Assembly: GCA_009731375.1 (NCBI GenBank)
Contig: BJOX01000216.1
Span: forward strand, 133,022-197,021
Source: Paulinella micropora
Lineage: Eukaryota; Cercozoa; Imbricatea; Euglyphida
Direction of reading: 5' to 3'
Length of the DNA stretch: 64,000 nt
Below are positions 23,071 to 34,420 of the stretch, piece by piece. The notes under the pieces were generated by a model. It was not told the origin of the DNA. It did not search any database and saw nothing but the letters and a program-made list of their open reading frames with translations. The first letter of the stretch is position 1. Every line of letters begins with the position of its first letter. A program made the position numbers and the translations under genes.

Positions 23071-24144
23071 GTGGAGGAATTAATTCAGGGCCGGTGTGCC
23101 CAGATTATGGCCTGCACTATGAAAGAACATAACATGGAGGTGGAGGCAGGGATGGATAGGTTCAGGGATGGAAAGAAGGGGCCTTATGTGTTCCTTCAGA
23201 ACCGATACTGCTTCCATGCGAAAGCATCACAGGGGAATAGGCCGTTGTTTGAGCCGCTAATGGAAGGGCGGGTCTCAACGAGTGGAATGGAGGACGAGAT
23301 TGGTGATTTTGTGGGGAACATGTGGGGTGACAAACCTCTTTGTCCACGGAATTCCGGGGAGATGGCAAAGTTGCTTACAAAATATTTCGAGGGTGACGAA
23401 CCGTTTTCCATGATCTTGCCGTTCCATGAAAAGGCGTTGTGGACGGATGAGGTTTTGGGCCGGATGATGGATCACCCGATCCCGGTGCCGTCTAGGAAGC
23501 AGCATTTGGTGATTGCCTGTTACAGTAGATTGGGCACTAGGGAACAGGGGTTGGCATATCGGAACTCACTTAAGGGGTGTGACCTTCAGAAGATACGGGA
23601 ACAGGCGTTCACGGGCTTCACAGGGTTTTACACAAAAAGGGCGCCTATCCAGTATGCGTTGATTCTGGATCGAATGGCAAACCTGGGTAAATGTGATGAG
23701 TTTTCGGAAGTCAAATACCATCAAAAGGAGGTGGAGATGCCCTCCGAGGATGGCCTGGTGGAGGATGCGTGGTCGGACATGGCCGAGGCGGCCGAACTGA
23801 GGACTCGGAAGGACGCCCAGTCATGGGACGATAGGATGGCTCAGATGCGGGAGGACTGGAAGGGGAGTGAAGAGGATCTTAAGAGCCTTAAGAACGTGAT
23901 GGCGAAGGAAAAGGAGATCTTTGATCCGGCTAGGCCGGGAACGGTCAAGCATTTTGAGGCTCATCTCAGGCAGATTCCTGGGATGAATATCACGCATGCC
24001 TCTAGGAGATCTATCCTGGGCCGTAGGGAGGAGAGCATTGCCCAGGAAAAGGGGGAGGAGCTACAGGCTGATGATTTCACGGAGTTTTCGAACTCCCCGA
24101 TTCGTCACATGTACGCATGGTTCCGAAGCCAGATGGGGCACTGA
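23071..24144 (+). CDS. Conserved protease-RT linker block, element A
   Basis: A 357-codon frame between protease and RT. Its middle (about residues 95-215) aligns by eye with minus-strand 60169-59700 of element B: shared pieces are ILPFHEKALW/ILPIHPTVMW, PIPVPSR/PIPIPSR, RLGTREQGLA/RLGSRQDGLA and an IREQAF/MREIAF segment followed by aromatic-rich GF. I know no standard domain with this pattern. The C-terminal end shifts frame into RT at about 24117. Confidence 0.6.
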   Translation: MEELIQGRCAQIMACTMKEHNMEVEAGMDRFRDGKKGPYVFLQNRYCFHAKASQGNRPLFEPLMEGRVSTSGMEDEIGDFVGNMWGDKPLCPRNSGEMAKLLTKYFEGDEPFSMILPFHEKALWTDEVLGRMMDHPIPVPSRKQHLVIACYSRLGTREQGLAYRNSLKGCDLQKIREQAFTGFTGFYTKRAPIQYALILDRMANLGKCDEFSEVKYHQKEVEMPSEDGLVEDAWSDMAEAAELRTRKDAQSWDDRMAQMREDWKGSEEDLKSLKNVMAKEKEIFDPARPGTVKHFEAHLRQIPGMNITHASRRSILGRREESIAQEKGEELQADDFTEFSNSPIRHMYAWFRSQMGH

Positions 24145-25320
24145 GGTTTTGTGTGAATTACTATCGGGCGAACAAGATCATCGAGGGTGAGCGGTACCCG
24201 CTGCCTAAGATCGATGACTGTATGCGCAAGTTGAAACACGCGAAAGTTTACTCGGTGTTGGACCTCAATAATGGGTTCTGGCAGATCCCGCTCAGTAGGA
24301 AGAGCAGGTGGCTTACAGCGTTTGTGGTGGGGATGACGCTATACCAATGGAAGGTATTGCCGATGGGTCTGAGGAACTCGCCGGGCATATTTCAGGCAGC
24401 GATGCAGAAGATGCTCGGACGCCAGTTTGAGGATGCAAGGGCAGGTGGTTTTATGGAGAAATATGGGCAAAAGGCCGAGGATTACGCTTTTTGTTACATA
24501 GATGATATTATTATCTACTCCAATACCATGGAGGAACATCTGGCCCACATCCAGGATGTTTTCCGACGGGTGAGAGAGTTTGGTCTCAAGGTGAACTTGG
24601 ACAAGTGCCATGCCACCCGACAGGGTACATACCTAGGATACGATATCTCGAACGGGACGGTAGCGATTGCGGCTAAGAAGAGGGATGCTGTGGAAGGCAT
24701 TAAGCGGCCTCAGACGCGGTCGGAGTTGTTCTCCTTCATTGCGCTTGCGCAATATTACAGTCAGTTCTTTCCGAATTGGTCGGATACGGTTAAGCCGTTA
24801 AGGGAGCTGTACTTGAAAGGCGATATGCGGGAATGGACGCCTAAACAGAAGGAGACGTTCGAGTTCATTAAGGAAATGTTGACTCGTGATCCCAAGTTTA
24901 ACAGGGATTGCATCTTGATGATGCCGGATGTGGATAAATAGTATGTGTTGGACACCGATGCGTCTTAATACGCGGTCGGGGCGGTCCTACAGCAATACGA
25001 TGATAAGGGGGTCTTGCGGCCGATCATGTACTTGAGCCGGAAGCTGAATAAGGCGGAACAGAACTACTGTACGAGGCAGAGGGAGGCCTTGGCGGTGGTT
25101 TGGCCGTTTATAAGACTCAGGGAATACTTATGGGGGTCACGGGATATCGTGGTAAGAAGGGACCACCAGAACCTTATGTGGTTGATGACGAACGATTGCA
25201 AAGGCAGGCTGGCCAGGTGGCAGGCCGGCCAGGTGGCAGGCCTTGCTGTCGTGTTATGACTTCACCGTCAAGTATATTCCCGGCAAGAAGAATATTGTTG
25301 CCGACTCTTTGTCGAGGGTC
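24117..25320 (+). pseudogene. Reverse transcriptase and RNase H of element A
   Basis: RT blocks are clear: VPKPDGALRFCVNY, VLDLNNGFWQIPL with the first catalytic Asp, LPMGLRNSPGIFQ, catalytic YIDDIIIYS, and LGYDIS. RNase H follows with DTDAS, NYCTRQREALAVVW and a DHQNLMWL segment, then the ADSLSR tail. In-frame stops at 24939-24941 and 24966-24968 flank the DTDAS start, and a frameshift near 25250 separates the tail. Replication enzyme, inactivated in this copy. Confidence 0.92.
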
Positions 25321-25705
25321 AATTACTCAACACCATCCGCATGTCTGGCAGCACTGCGATGCAGCAGATGGACGAGTTTGAGGACTTGGCGTTGAGGAAG
25401 GATCAAAAGAATATCTTGCCGGCGAACATGATCTTCTATGCCAATAAGGCTCACCCGGGGTCTAGCCGAAAGGAGCCTAGGGTGATGGAGGCAAAAAAGG
25501 GGGAATATTATAGGAGGGTCATGATGTCTCAGTTAGAGCGGGAGGTTGGCCAAGCAGAGTGCAGTGCAGGGAGCATTTTGCGGAGGATGCTATACAACAC
25601 ATGAAGGAATAAGATACCGATAAAGCCGCTATTCTGGATGAGGATAAGGCGGAGCATGAGTGCTACTGTTGCCAAGGGCACGCGGCACCGGCCGTCCGAA
25701 CCTAC

Positions 25706-26902
25706 GTGGAAGACCCGGGCGTGGAAACGGCTCCAGAGCCGGAGGTGACCTCAATAGAGCCGGTGGGGGCTTCGGGGGGGTCGGGGCCGGATTCCAGGCC
25801 TCAAGTGGGAATCCAGGTAGAGGACGATACAGTGCGTATCGCGTCGGTAGAGGCATGGAGACAGTGCCAGAGGGCCGATGAACAGTACAAGGACTTGATC
25901 CGGTACTTTTTGGCAAAGGACGAGCTGTTGCTGACGGAGAAAATCCGGTCAGCTCAAGACTCTGGCATGGCAGGATGGTCTCCTGTGGTATATTATGGGC
26001 AAGACGGCGGAGACGGCCAAGAACCCGGAGAGGTGGGTCTTATGGTCCCAGCCAAACTGAGACAGACGATCTACGTAGCGTCGCACGTAGTCCCGTTGGT
26101 TAATCACCCGGGGGTACAGAGGACGCAGTGGATTATCAAAAGGAGATTCTGGTGGGAAGGGATGGATAAGTTCATAAAGGAAAGGGTCAAGGGCTGCATG
26201 ACCTGTCAGATGAACAAGAGGCACCAATTGGAGGGGAAAATCCCAGTTGGAAAATTCAGATTGCTGGAAAGGCTCTTTGAGTTCCTGCATGTGGACCACG
26301 TGGGGCCGTTGCCGCCGGTGGGACCGGCGAAAGATAAGTTCTTGATGACGGTCATTGATAGGGCGAGCAATTACGTCTGGGCGATACCGGTGCATGACAC
26401 AACGGCGGAGACGACAGCCAGGGAGCTGATCGATCGAATCCTATGTGTGGTAGGGGTCCCCAAGACGATCTGCTCGGACAAGGGGCCAGCCTTTTATAAC
26501 GAGCTGATGGAAAGGCTCGCGAAGTTCTACGGGGTTCACTGGCAGTACGTTACACCGTATAATCCGAGGGCTAATGGCAAGATTGAGCGGGTGCATAGAC
26601 CGCTCAAGTCGGCTCTAAGGACCTACTGCAAGAAGAGTCAGCTCTTGTGGAGAGAGGTGGTCCCGAGCTTTGTTTTCGCTATGAACGCGATGCCATCGAA
26701 GGCTCTTGCAGCGGGGGCGGAATGTAGGTCCCCGTATCAGGTGGTGTACGGGCAGGAGCCGGTGATGCCCCAACACTTGGTTTATCAGGATGGGCCTGGG
26801 CTTGTAATGGACGAGGATGAGCTCTGGTTCGGATGCGGGTCTCCATGGAAGCCATGCAAGCGGTTAGGCAAGCGAGGCTGGCGGAACAGACACGTCAGCT
26901 GA
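25706..26902 (+). CDS. Integrase of element A
   Basis: The HHCC zinc-binding domain is visible (H...H near SHVVPLVNHPG, then CMTCQ). The DDE core follows: VDHVGPL (D), CSDKGPAFYNEL (D), and GKIERVHRPLKSAL (E, spaced as in retroviral and gypsy integrases). Functions in insertion of element cDNA into chromosomes. This frame is open for about 400 codons, the best preserved part of the element. Confidence 0.92.
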   Translation: MEDPGVETAPEPEVTSIEPVGASGGSGPDSRPQVGIQVEDDTVRIASVEAWRQCQRADEQYKDLIRYFLAKDELLLTEKIRSAQDSGMAGWSPVVYYGQDGGDGQEPGEVGLMVPAKLRQTIYVASHVVPLVNHPGVQRTQWIIKRRFWWEGMDKFIKERVKGCMTCQMNKRHQLEGKIPVGKFRLLERLFEFLHVDHVGPLPPVGPAKDKFLMTVIDRASNYVWAIPVHDTTAETTARELIDRILCVVGVPKTICSDKGPAFYNELMERLAKFYGVHWQYVTPYNPRANGKIERVHRPLKSALRTYCKKSQLLWREVVPSFVFAMNAMPSKALAAGAECRSPYQVVYGQEPVMPQHLVYQDGPGLVMDEDELWFGCGSPWKPCKRLGKRGWRNRHVS

Positions 26903-28003
26903 GCAAAGAACCCTCGGAACAGGACTTGTCTATGGTGACGTATAAGCCAGGAGACATCGTCATGTTATACTACCCACAGGTTCCGAATGGCATATCGTCT
27001 AAGATGTTTGTGCACTGGAAGGGGCCTTATCAGATGATGCAACAGACGGGGCCGTTTAACTATCGGATTAGAGGCAGGGGGGAGAACAAGATTGTTAATG
27101 TTCGGCGCCTCAAGTACGATCCGTTCCTGAGAATGAGACGCTCCAGGAGCGCTCGTCAGGGACAAGGGGGAGTTTCAGGACCCTCCTAAGTTGGGAACGG
27201 ATAAGGAACCCGATGGTGGGAAGCCCGGAGACCGGAAAGGCCAGGAGGGGAAGAAGGCACGGCTCCCCGAAGAGGGCGCCGGCCGGATAAGCTCCAAAAG
27301 GCCAGAGGTCGGGGAAAAGGGGTCAGATGCGAGTCGCAAGCCACCCGCAGAGGCGGCGAAGAGGGCGGCGGATAATGATCTTATCTACTCGGAACCGGGG
27401 AGTAGGCCGGGTAAGCGTAGAAAAATGGAAGTGCAGGCGGAGCCGGAGGGGCCGGTTGAGCCCTCGCAGGTGGACGTCAAGCACAAGATGTGGAAGGAGG
27501 GTAATAAGACACTGGAGATCACGTGGATTCTGGATCGGTTCTATCTGGTCAGGCCGTCTAGGTTCGTTACAAGAGGAGACAAGGAGGTTATCTTTGTGAT
27601 GAAGGTTGTGGGACTGGCGAAGGATTCAAGGAAGACTCGATCGTCAGAGAGTGCGCTTAAAAACCTTCCGCCTATGCTGCAGTTTTACCGGTCTTGGGAT
27701 AAGGATACGGTTGAGAACCGGATGTACCGCGAGTATGTCCCGGTATGGTGGGATGCTGCGAATAGGGAAGTATGGGATGCCAAGATAGATCCTGCCACGC
27801 GGAAGAGTGACAGGGATCACGAGGCATGGACCATATCGGCGTGGCCGAGGGCAGTGCTAGATTGCCCCTTCGAGTTACACGACGGGCACATTCCGCAGAA
27901 GATTTGGGACGTGCTCAAGGAGAGCGGGGTAGACTTGAGGCTAATCGGGGGTGCACATGCAGCGGAAACAGTGCGGGGGAAGAAGCACCCAAGCCTGAAG
28001 TGA
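26833..28003 (+). pseudogene. Integrase GPY/F module and conserved C-terminal extension, element A
   Basis: Frame 26833-27189 has the GPY/F module (WKGPYQMMQQTGPFNYRI, then VRRLK). A +1/-1 shift at 27.19 kb leads to a 270-codon frame: a charged, low-complexity spacer, then ~160 residues (from about 27475) with a DRFYLVRP strand, PMLQFYRS, a Tyr-x-Pro-Val segment, then AWPRAVLDCPFELHDGHIP and LIGG. The same block follows GPY/F in element B, so it is an element-specific domain, not random 3-prime sequence. Confidence 0.7.
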
Positions 28004-28567
28004 GGGGAAGCATCCGGGATGCGACTTTGGGGGAGAAGGAACGGAATACGGGTCGGAGGGAAGTTGGGCACACATTGACCATAATGTATGGGAAACAAGG
28101 TACTGAGGGTCCTACTCAACGTTAAAGATTTACGGACACAGTACGAGGGGAACTCGGCGAGAAGGCCATCGTCGTTTTAAGGGCTGGACTTTGGGGTTCG
28201 GTCAATGCGGACTTCGGGGCCAAGGCACCATTCACATTTGACGGATTAGACAGGGTCTGGCTGGTGGTCGGTCAGACTATGGGACTGTGACTTCGGGGAA
28301 ATCGCGCGTAGGGTTGAAGACGTTAGCTGGTCGAGTGTCAGATTCACGATCTTCGGGCAACAATAAGTCTTGGAACTTAGCCCACATGAAGCACAAGCCT
28401 ATAATTCGTTAGATGGCTCTTGATATGGTTTGATCAGGGGTCGAGCTAGGGTAGCTCTTGGGGTGGTGGACAGTCGGCCGGGATTCCCCAGAAGGCCGGT
28501 ACTGACGAGATTATATGAGATGTAGTCTCCGTTGGTATTACTCCAGAATTGAGATCCGAGAGATCTC

Positions 28568-28589
28568 AAAGGAGGGGGAAGGGGTGCTA
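28568..28589 (+). promoter_or_regulatory. Polypurine tract of element A
   Basis: AAAGGAGGGGGAAGGGG lies directly before the 3-prime LTR, the expected second-strand primer site. Confidence 0.8.
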
Positions 28590-29317
28590 TGTAACACCCA
28601 CGGTATACTACATCGTTTTTACGCTATTAGAGCTTTACGGGAATTTACTCTTGGAAGTAATTTCTTGTTATTAAATGTATTTTAAGATGAATTCTTATTA
28701 CATTTCCGGTTCTGATTAACACGTCCGGTTTTAATGTTGTATTAGGATAAGGAATATGGGAGGAAAGCTAGGAAGCTTGGATCCCATAGGACCTTAAAAC
28801 CTACATCTTACACTTAACCGTTTACACTTAACCGTTTACCGGAGTGGAAAAGATTTTCAGGATGCAGATTACACTATTGTGTAGCATCCATATTGAGTAA
28901 CCTCCCACATTAAATAATAGCGTTGACCCGATCCTTCTACAGCACATGTGGTAACAGTAACAGTTTGAAGTTTTGGAAAAAGGTCACGGAAATTCCGTGA
29001 AATCTTGCCTTTTTCTCGTGACTGGGAATTTATGGCTAAATAAGGGAAATTGCACTTATGGGTTGTTGTTAGTGGTATGTTTCGGCATTTGTGCAGGTTA
29101 CGGACGTAATGCATCGTGTCAGATGACCGTGTTAAAGGGACACTCCGTTGACAGTGGTTTTTTCCTTTGGCTTGTTGCCACGGTTTGGGTTCATATATGA
29201 TTTCCCTTTCTACTTTAGAAGTGGAGGTTAGCTTTGAACCAGTTGTGTTCATTATTAAATTCCATTTTTTTATACTTTCCTTTAAGCTAGTAAGGGTAGA
29301 CCTCCGGTCTTAATGCA
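28590..29317 (+). repeat. 3-prime LTR of element A
   Basis: Starts TGTAACACCC, ends TTAATGCA, and includes about 70 bp absent from the 5-prime copy. Confidence 0.87.
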
Positions 29318-30023
29318 GTAGCTTTATTGCTTTAGTAATATTCGTTTAAGTAAGTAATAATGGGGGGTGAAGAGAGAAAGGGAGGTAGAGCAAGAGAGAA
29401 AGGGAGACAGGGAGGGATGAAGAGAGAAAGTGAGATAGAGCAAGAGAGTGTGTTTGGTAATAATAAGCTGTGACACCATTTTAAGTTTAAACTTGGAGGC
29501 ACGTACATACGTGGATGTGTGCCACAGGGACTCTTGAAGGGCGAGGATGGGGCCTTTCTCATTTTTTTTTCTTATGTAATTATTAATATTAAGAATAATA
29601 TATTATTAATATTAATAATACGAATAAATTAAATAAATAGTACTATTATTATTTAATATTAATATTATAGTAATATTATTATCACTGACAATGATTTATT
29701 AAATACAATATTTTTGATAATCAAAACAATTTATAAAACTTAAACTTAAAACTGTTGAAAAAAAAGACTATTGCAGGAAAAAGTTATACTTATATAAAAA
29801 ACTTTAACCTATATTAAAAAGTTTGACGTATGTGAAAAGTTTGTTGTATACAGGCGTCAAACTTTTTTATATACGTCAAACTTTTTAATATTGGACAAAC
29901 TTTTTATAAAGGTTTAAGTTTTGTATAAGTTGAAATTTTTATATAGGTCGAAAAAGTTATATAGGTCAAAGAAAACTTGATTTAGAGGCGAAAATGAATG
30001 TCGACAGTAATACTACTATATTA
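29318..30023. other. AT-rich intergenic DNA with a perfect hairpin
   Basis: No gene seen. A 21-bp perfect inverted repeat (29811-29831 with 29871-29891) encloses a 39-bp loop, in a neighbourhood with several further copies of the CAAACTTTTT motif in both orientations. Confidence 0.75.
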
Positions 30024-33000
30024 ATAACCACTGGACGAGAGGGTTCGTACTTTACGTTTACTTAGATATTTGAATAATGACACGTCACTAAGTGCCCCAA
30101 CCCCAGACCGCCAAAGCATTAAATTCACCGTTACACTTAGAGTGATATAGGTAAAAATAGGTAATTGTCATGGGGGTGGGCTGGTATGACTAAATACTAT
30201 TATTAATTAATAAATTATCCATTGCTCCCCCTATTTAGGAATAACGGCCCCATCTACCTTATGCTACTAACCTTGCATATATGATGGTAAATATGTGTAG
30301 CCCTATTCAGAAATTACCGGAGCCGTACTAACAACTATATGCACTAACGCAATGCTAACTTTGTATCCCTCTAACCAACTTAACTTATGCTGACGCAGTA
30401 GTCAAAAAGTCCAGTTGTTGCGCCGCCCACCGCGCGCTCCCCCATTCTCTTGCTTCCATGAAGCCGCCGGGTCCCTTAACTTCCCGGCTCCCATCCGCCA
30501 TCTCGCCGACGCTGTAGTCCTCCGCCCGGGTCGTGGAACCACTTGCGCACCGCACGCTCCACCAGCTGGAATCGCCGCTCCGGGTCCGCATCTGCGCCGC
30601 TGTCGCTTTCGCTGCCTCCCACACGCCCGTCGCGTTGGTCGTCGTCGTTAGAGTTGGTTCCCCGACTCCATAAAATGACCTTGCCCTTTCCTTGGGATCT
30701 TCTGACTGGACTCGGCCTTTCCTTTCCCCTTCTTTTTCTTGCTTCTGCGCTTTGAGCGCTTCTCCTTCTCTTTCTTCTCCTTCTCAACTAACGGCTTAGG
30801 TGGGTTAATTATGTTTTGCTCCCTCATCACTGGGGCTAAGCCTTCCCTCTCACTCTCTCTTTCCTGATCTGTATGCAGCCCGCAAAATCGCCCTCTCAAC
30901 AAACCACAAGCTGCCTCTCGCAACAACACATTATCACTCTCCATGTCATGCGTGCATACAAAACATTGCTGCCCACCTGACACTCGCCCCTCACATTGAC
31001 GATATACTTCTCTCTCTTGTACTACCATCACTTTGCCCATGTGGGCCTTCTCCTTTACCATGCCTACTCTGTCTCGCCCTGTCAAAAATCTCATCGTCCT
31101 TTTTAATGCTTTCACCTTCTCACCTTCCTCATCCGTGTCTGACTCACTCCCCTATCTGTGTCAGAAGTGTCTGACTTACTCCCCCTTCCTAACTTTCCAT
31201 GTTTCACTTTTCCTCTCTTTTCCTTCTCTCTCGGTTCTTCCTTCTCACCTGGCTCTTCTCTCGCCTTCTTCATCTCTTCACATTCATGCAGTCTATGCTC
31301 ACCCCCACACATCCTGCACTCCTCACATGCGAAGAACACATGCCCCTCCATGTTACAGTTGAAACATGTCTCTCCTTTCTTCCACGTCTTCTTTCTCGTT
31401 CCTGTTCCTTTCCCTCCCTCTTTCTTATTAGTGGTGGTGTGTTCAAACCTACAGTTAGATCTATCACAGCTGCCTGACTGTTCAAACAGGTAACACACCC
31501 AGGCACCCTACGCATAGTGACTGACCCCTCTGTATGAGCAAAACGACACTCATCCCCCCACTTGCATCCACTCTCTCTTTGAAACCCAAAACACACACCT
31601 CTCTGCCCTTCCTCTCTTTTGTTGGCATCTTTCCCTGCGTGTGCTTTTTCTTTCTTCATTTTCTTCTCTCTCTCTCTTTGTTCCTATGTCCAACGCTCTT
31701 TCTTCCAACTCCTCCCACCATTCCTCAAAAGACCATGCACGCTGCTTCTTATTCATCTTCAGCGTGCTCATCCATCCTCCCCAATCCTTTCTCACCCCCT
31801 CTGATGCATACTCAGGGTTTTGCAAGGCATTAGTGATTATTGTTTCCATTGTTCTGTGGGGTGTTTTATGGCCTACTGCCTTTAGCTCTTCATCTAACGC
31901 AACAAACGCATCAAACTGCGGAGCATAATCACACCCCTCATCAAATGTCCATGCATTCATCGCATTTATTTATCTTGCACATCTTCCTCACTCACCTTAC
32001 CAAACCCTTTTGGTTGGTCTTGCCTACACAGTGTGCAAGTTCTGACCAAAGTCTGGTGAGGTATCTCTCACCAAATCTGCCACACTCCTCTTGGCTTTAC
32101 CTGCTAGCTTATCAAACACAAACGAAAAAGCTTCCTCTCTCTGTCTTTTCATCTCATGCTCCAAACTCTCCTCATATGCTACTATCATTCTGTCTTCCTT
32201 CTCTTTTTCCTCTACTTGCTCCTTGCTCTTCGTCCTGATTGTTGTCGTTGCTGGTGTGGAATAAGTAGGTGAAGGCTGACTATTCACTCTCCCCCTCTCC
32301 TCCACCTGCTCTTCTCCTCCCTTTTGCTCACTCTCACCACTATCTCCCCCTAACGTAGGCTGTCTTTCTGTCTCAGCAAAATAAGAGGTTCGCTTTTCCC
32401 TGTCTGACCCTGACTCTGAGTCTAACTCAGCTTCCTCTTCCTCCTCTCTCAGCCCTATCTTTACTCTCTCTCTTGCTGATTGCTTTCCTGCTCTCTCTCT
32501 CCCCACCTCCACATGTAGTTGGGGACTTTCTTTCCTTTGCTGTGCAACGCACTCACATTACTATCATGAACTAACTTAATGTGTTCTTGAGGGGTCTTTA
32601 GTGCCCCCTTGAGTCCTTTTGCACCTAGGGCCAAAACCATCTCTCGTTGAAACGCTTTGAACGGGGTTCTCCCGTCATATTGTCCTTTTTCCGTCATACT
32701 GCCTTTGTTTTTGAAAGTGCCTCTTAGAGTACTAACACTCATGAGTCTGAGGTCTTAGAGGCTGTCTGTCCTTTTGCTTTTTTTTGCCTTAGTTGTTGCA
32801 GACCAGTTGTTGTGCTTGATGTGCTTGCCTTGTCCCACGACGCGGTCACCTAACCAAAACTGGGATAGGTACAATTCGTTCAAAAACGAGCCACAGGGTT
32901 GCGAAGCTTCCTTTTTGTGTGCCAATTTTGGAGTGGCACCAACCCTTTTGACAGTCGCCTCCCAGGTCGGCGATGGTCTTCTTTCTTCCTGGCTCAAGTT

Positions 33001-33205
33001 GCAGTGCTCAAGAGTTAAGCGCTGCCTAGGCTCATAACCCACTGGACGAGAGGGTTCGTACTTTACTTTTACTGAGATATTTGAATAATGACAGTCACTA
33101 AGTGCCCCAACTACACTTAGAGTGATATAGGTAAAAATAGGTAATTGTCATGGGGGTGGGCCGGTATGACTAAATACTATCATGAATTAATGGGTTATCT
33201 ATTGA
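30024..33205 (-). mobile_element. gag-only retroelement relic between direct repeats
   Basis: Direct repeats 30024-30226 and 33034-33205 share ATAACC.ACTGGACGAG, TTCGTACTTTAC, GAATAATGACA and AGTGATATAGGTAAA blocks; the left one has a ~25-bp insertion. Between them the minus strand holds only a gag-like gene. No protease, RT or integrase is present. The repeats resemble short LTRs, though TG...CA ends are not obvious. Confidence 0.6.
30476..32742 (-). pseudogene. gag-like gene with CCCH and CCHC fingers
   Basis: Reading from an ATG at 32742, the coding region shifts frame several times (near 32.5, 31.6, 31.4 and 31.1 kb). Parts in order: a DGRTPFKAFQREMVLALG capsid-like start, an acidic/Glu-rich linker, a helical WGGWMSTLKMNKKQ segment, a CCCH finger C-x8-C-x5-C-x3-H near 31590, a second CCCH (C-x8-C-x4-C-x3-H) near 31480, a CCHC knuckle CFNCNMEGHVFFAC, a partial knuckle CRMCGGEHRLHEC, and a Lys-rich tail. 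The fingers suggest RNA binding. Non-functional in this copy. Confidence 0.65.
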
Positions 33206-34420
33206 TAACTTGAATGTCTTTGATAGTATCAAACTTCATCGGGAGGGGCTACTGTAGGCATCATCAGTCACCTCCCGCGGATAGCAGGTAAAAAGTATCT
33301 TTTTCCTGATGACAGCTGCACCTAGTTTTTCCAGTCCGAGGCTGTTTTTCAGTATTATTTGTCCGGATAGGACCTGATACCATTTTATTCCTGGTCTGTT
33401 GCCGTTTTCCTTTTCGGCTTCACTGAGCTAATACAACCTAGACATCATTCTTATCTTGAGGAGTGTGTTTGGTTGTATTACTTACTTTTATACTAGCTAT
33501 CGTTGGGGGGCATTACATTCTTCAATCATAAAAATCGTTTAGAGGAAAAAAAGAATTTCCCCCCCCCCCCTGTCTTGAATGTTCGATAGCAATAGCCACT
33601 CATAGAGCTGAGTGGGAAGTATTTTTTTTAACGCAAGCACTGCTTTAATAAATTTTAGACTACGTATTTATTTTTCATGTGTTAATACTATTAGTAGCTA
33701 ATTCTGGTCACTAGTGATAGGTATGACTGGGAAGTACAAGATGTGAAGGAAAATTAACAAGGACATCCGAAAGTAGGAAGAGGAGAGAGAGAGAGAGGGA
33801 GAGAGAGAGAAAGAGGGAGAGAGAGAAAGAAAGAAAGAAAACATTAACATAAGCAAACTGTAAAATTAAACAAAAATACATTTGTATACATGTATATATA
33901 TATATATATAAAGAATAAAAAAAGAAAGAAAGAAAACGAACGCGACTAGAATGAGAGCTGAAAAAAGGGCGAAAAGAAGAACAGCAAAACAGCAAAATAA
34001 ACCAAAATACACGGTTATTTTTTAATCTCAAATGGTAATTATTATCATGACACTGTGACTACTGATACTATGTATATATAAAGCAATTTCTTACAGCAAG
34101 TGAACATTTACTCAGGAGTTCTCGAAGGCTAAAGACTATCAAGAAATTCTGTGGGTGAGGATTGAAGCACTCCATGAGACAGTCTGATACGATAGAGGCG
34201 CCAGAAAAGCAGGCTGCAAAAGGATAGGCTTGTAAGGTTTACAAACAAGTCAACCTGACATATTTGAGGAAACTTTACTGTACATGAGCGACACACCAGA
34301 AGACCGAAGAGTCAAAGTGAGGTGTGTGTGTGTATGTGTGTGTGTGTGTTGCGAGAGTATGGAACAAGACGTCGATAAGCGACAAAGTTACTTCGTAGCA
34401 ACTGGAATCACACCTGCCCG
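33206..34420. other. Intergenic DNA with GA microsatellite and a short dispersed repeat
   Basis: A (GA)n/(GAAA)n stretch at 33785-33840. Segment 33315-33414 is related to 36010-36093. No gene recognised. Confidence 0.6.
33315..33414 (+). repeat. ~100-bp dispersed repeat, copy 1
   Basis: Shares GCACCTAGTTTTTCC, CCGGAT, GACCT.AT.CCATTTTA and GGTCTGT with 36010-36093 in the same orientation. Diverged. Confidence 0.6.

Larger units (their letters stand above)
18369..29317 (+). mobile_element. Ty3/gypsy-like LTR retrotransposon, element A
   Basis: An element bounded by recognisable LTRs, about 10.9 kb. LTRs start TGTAACACCC and end TTAATxCA. Internal order: gag with CCCH finger, protease, linker block, RT, RNase H, integrase, GPY/F, C-terminal extension. 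That order (RT before integrase) is gypsy-type. It is inactive: two in-frame stops around the RNase H start, several frameshifts, and a protease lacking the catalytic Asp. LTR divergence, including a ~70-bp indel and a local duplication, indicates an old insertion. No clear target-site duplication. Confidence 0.9.
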
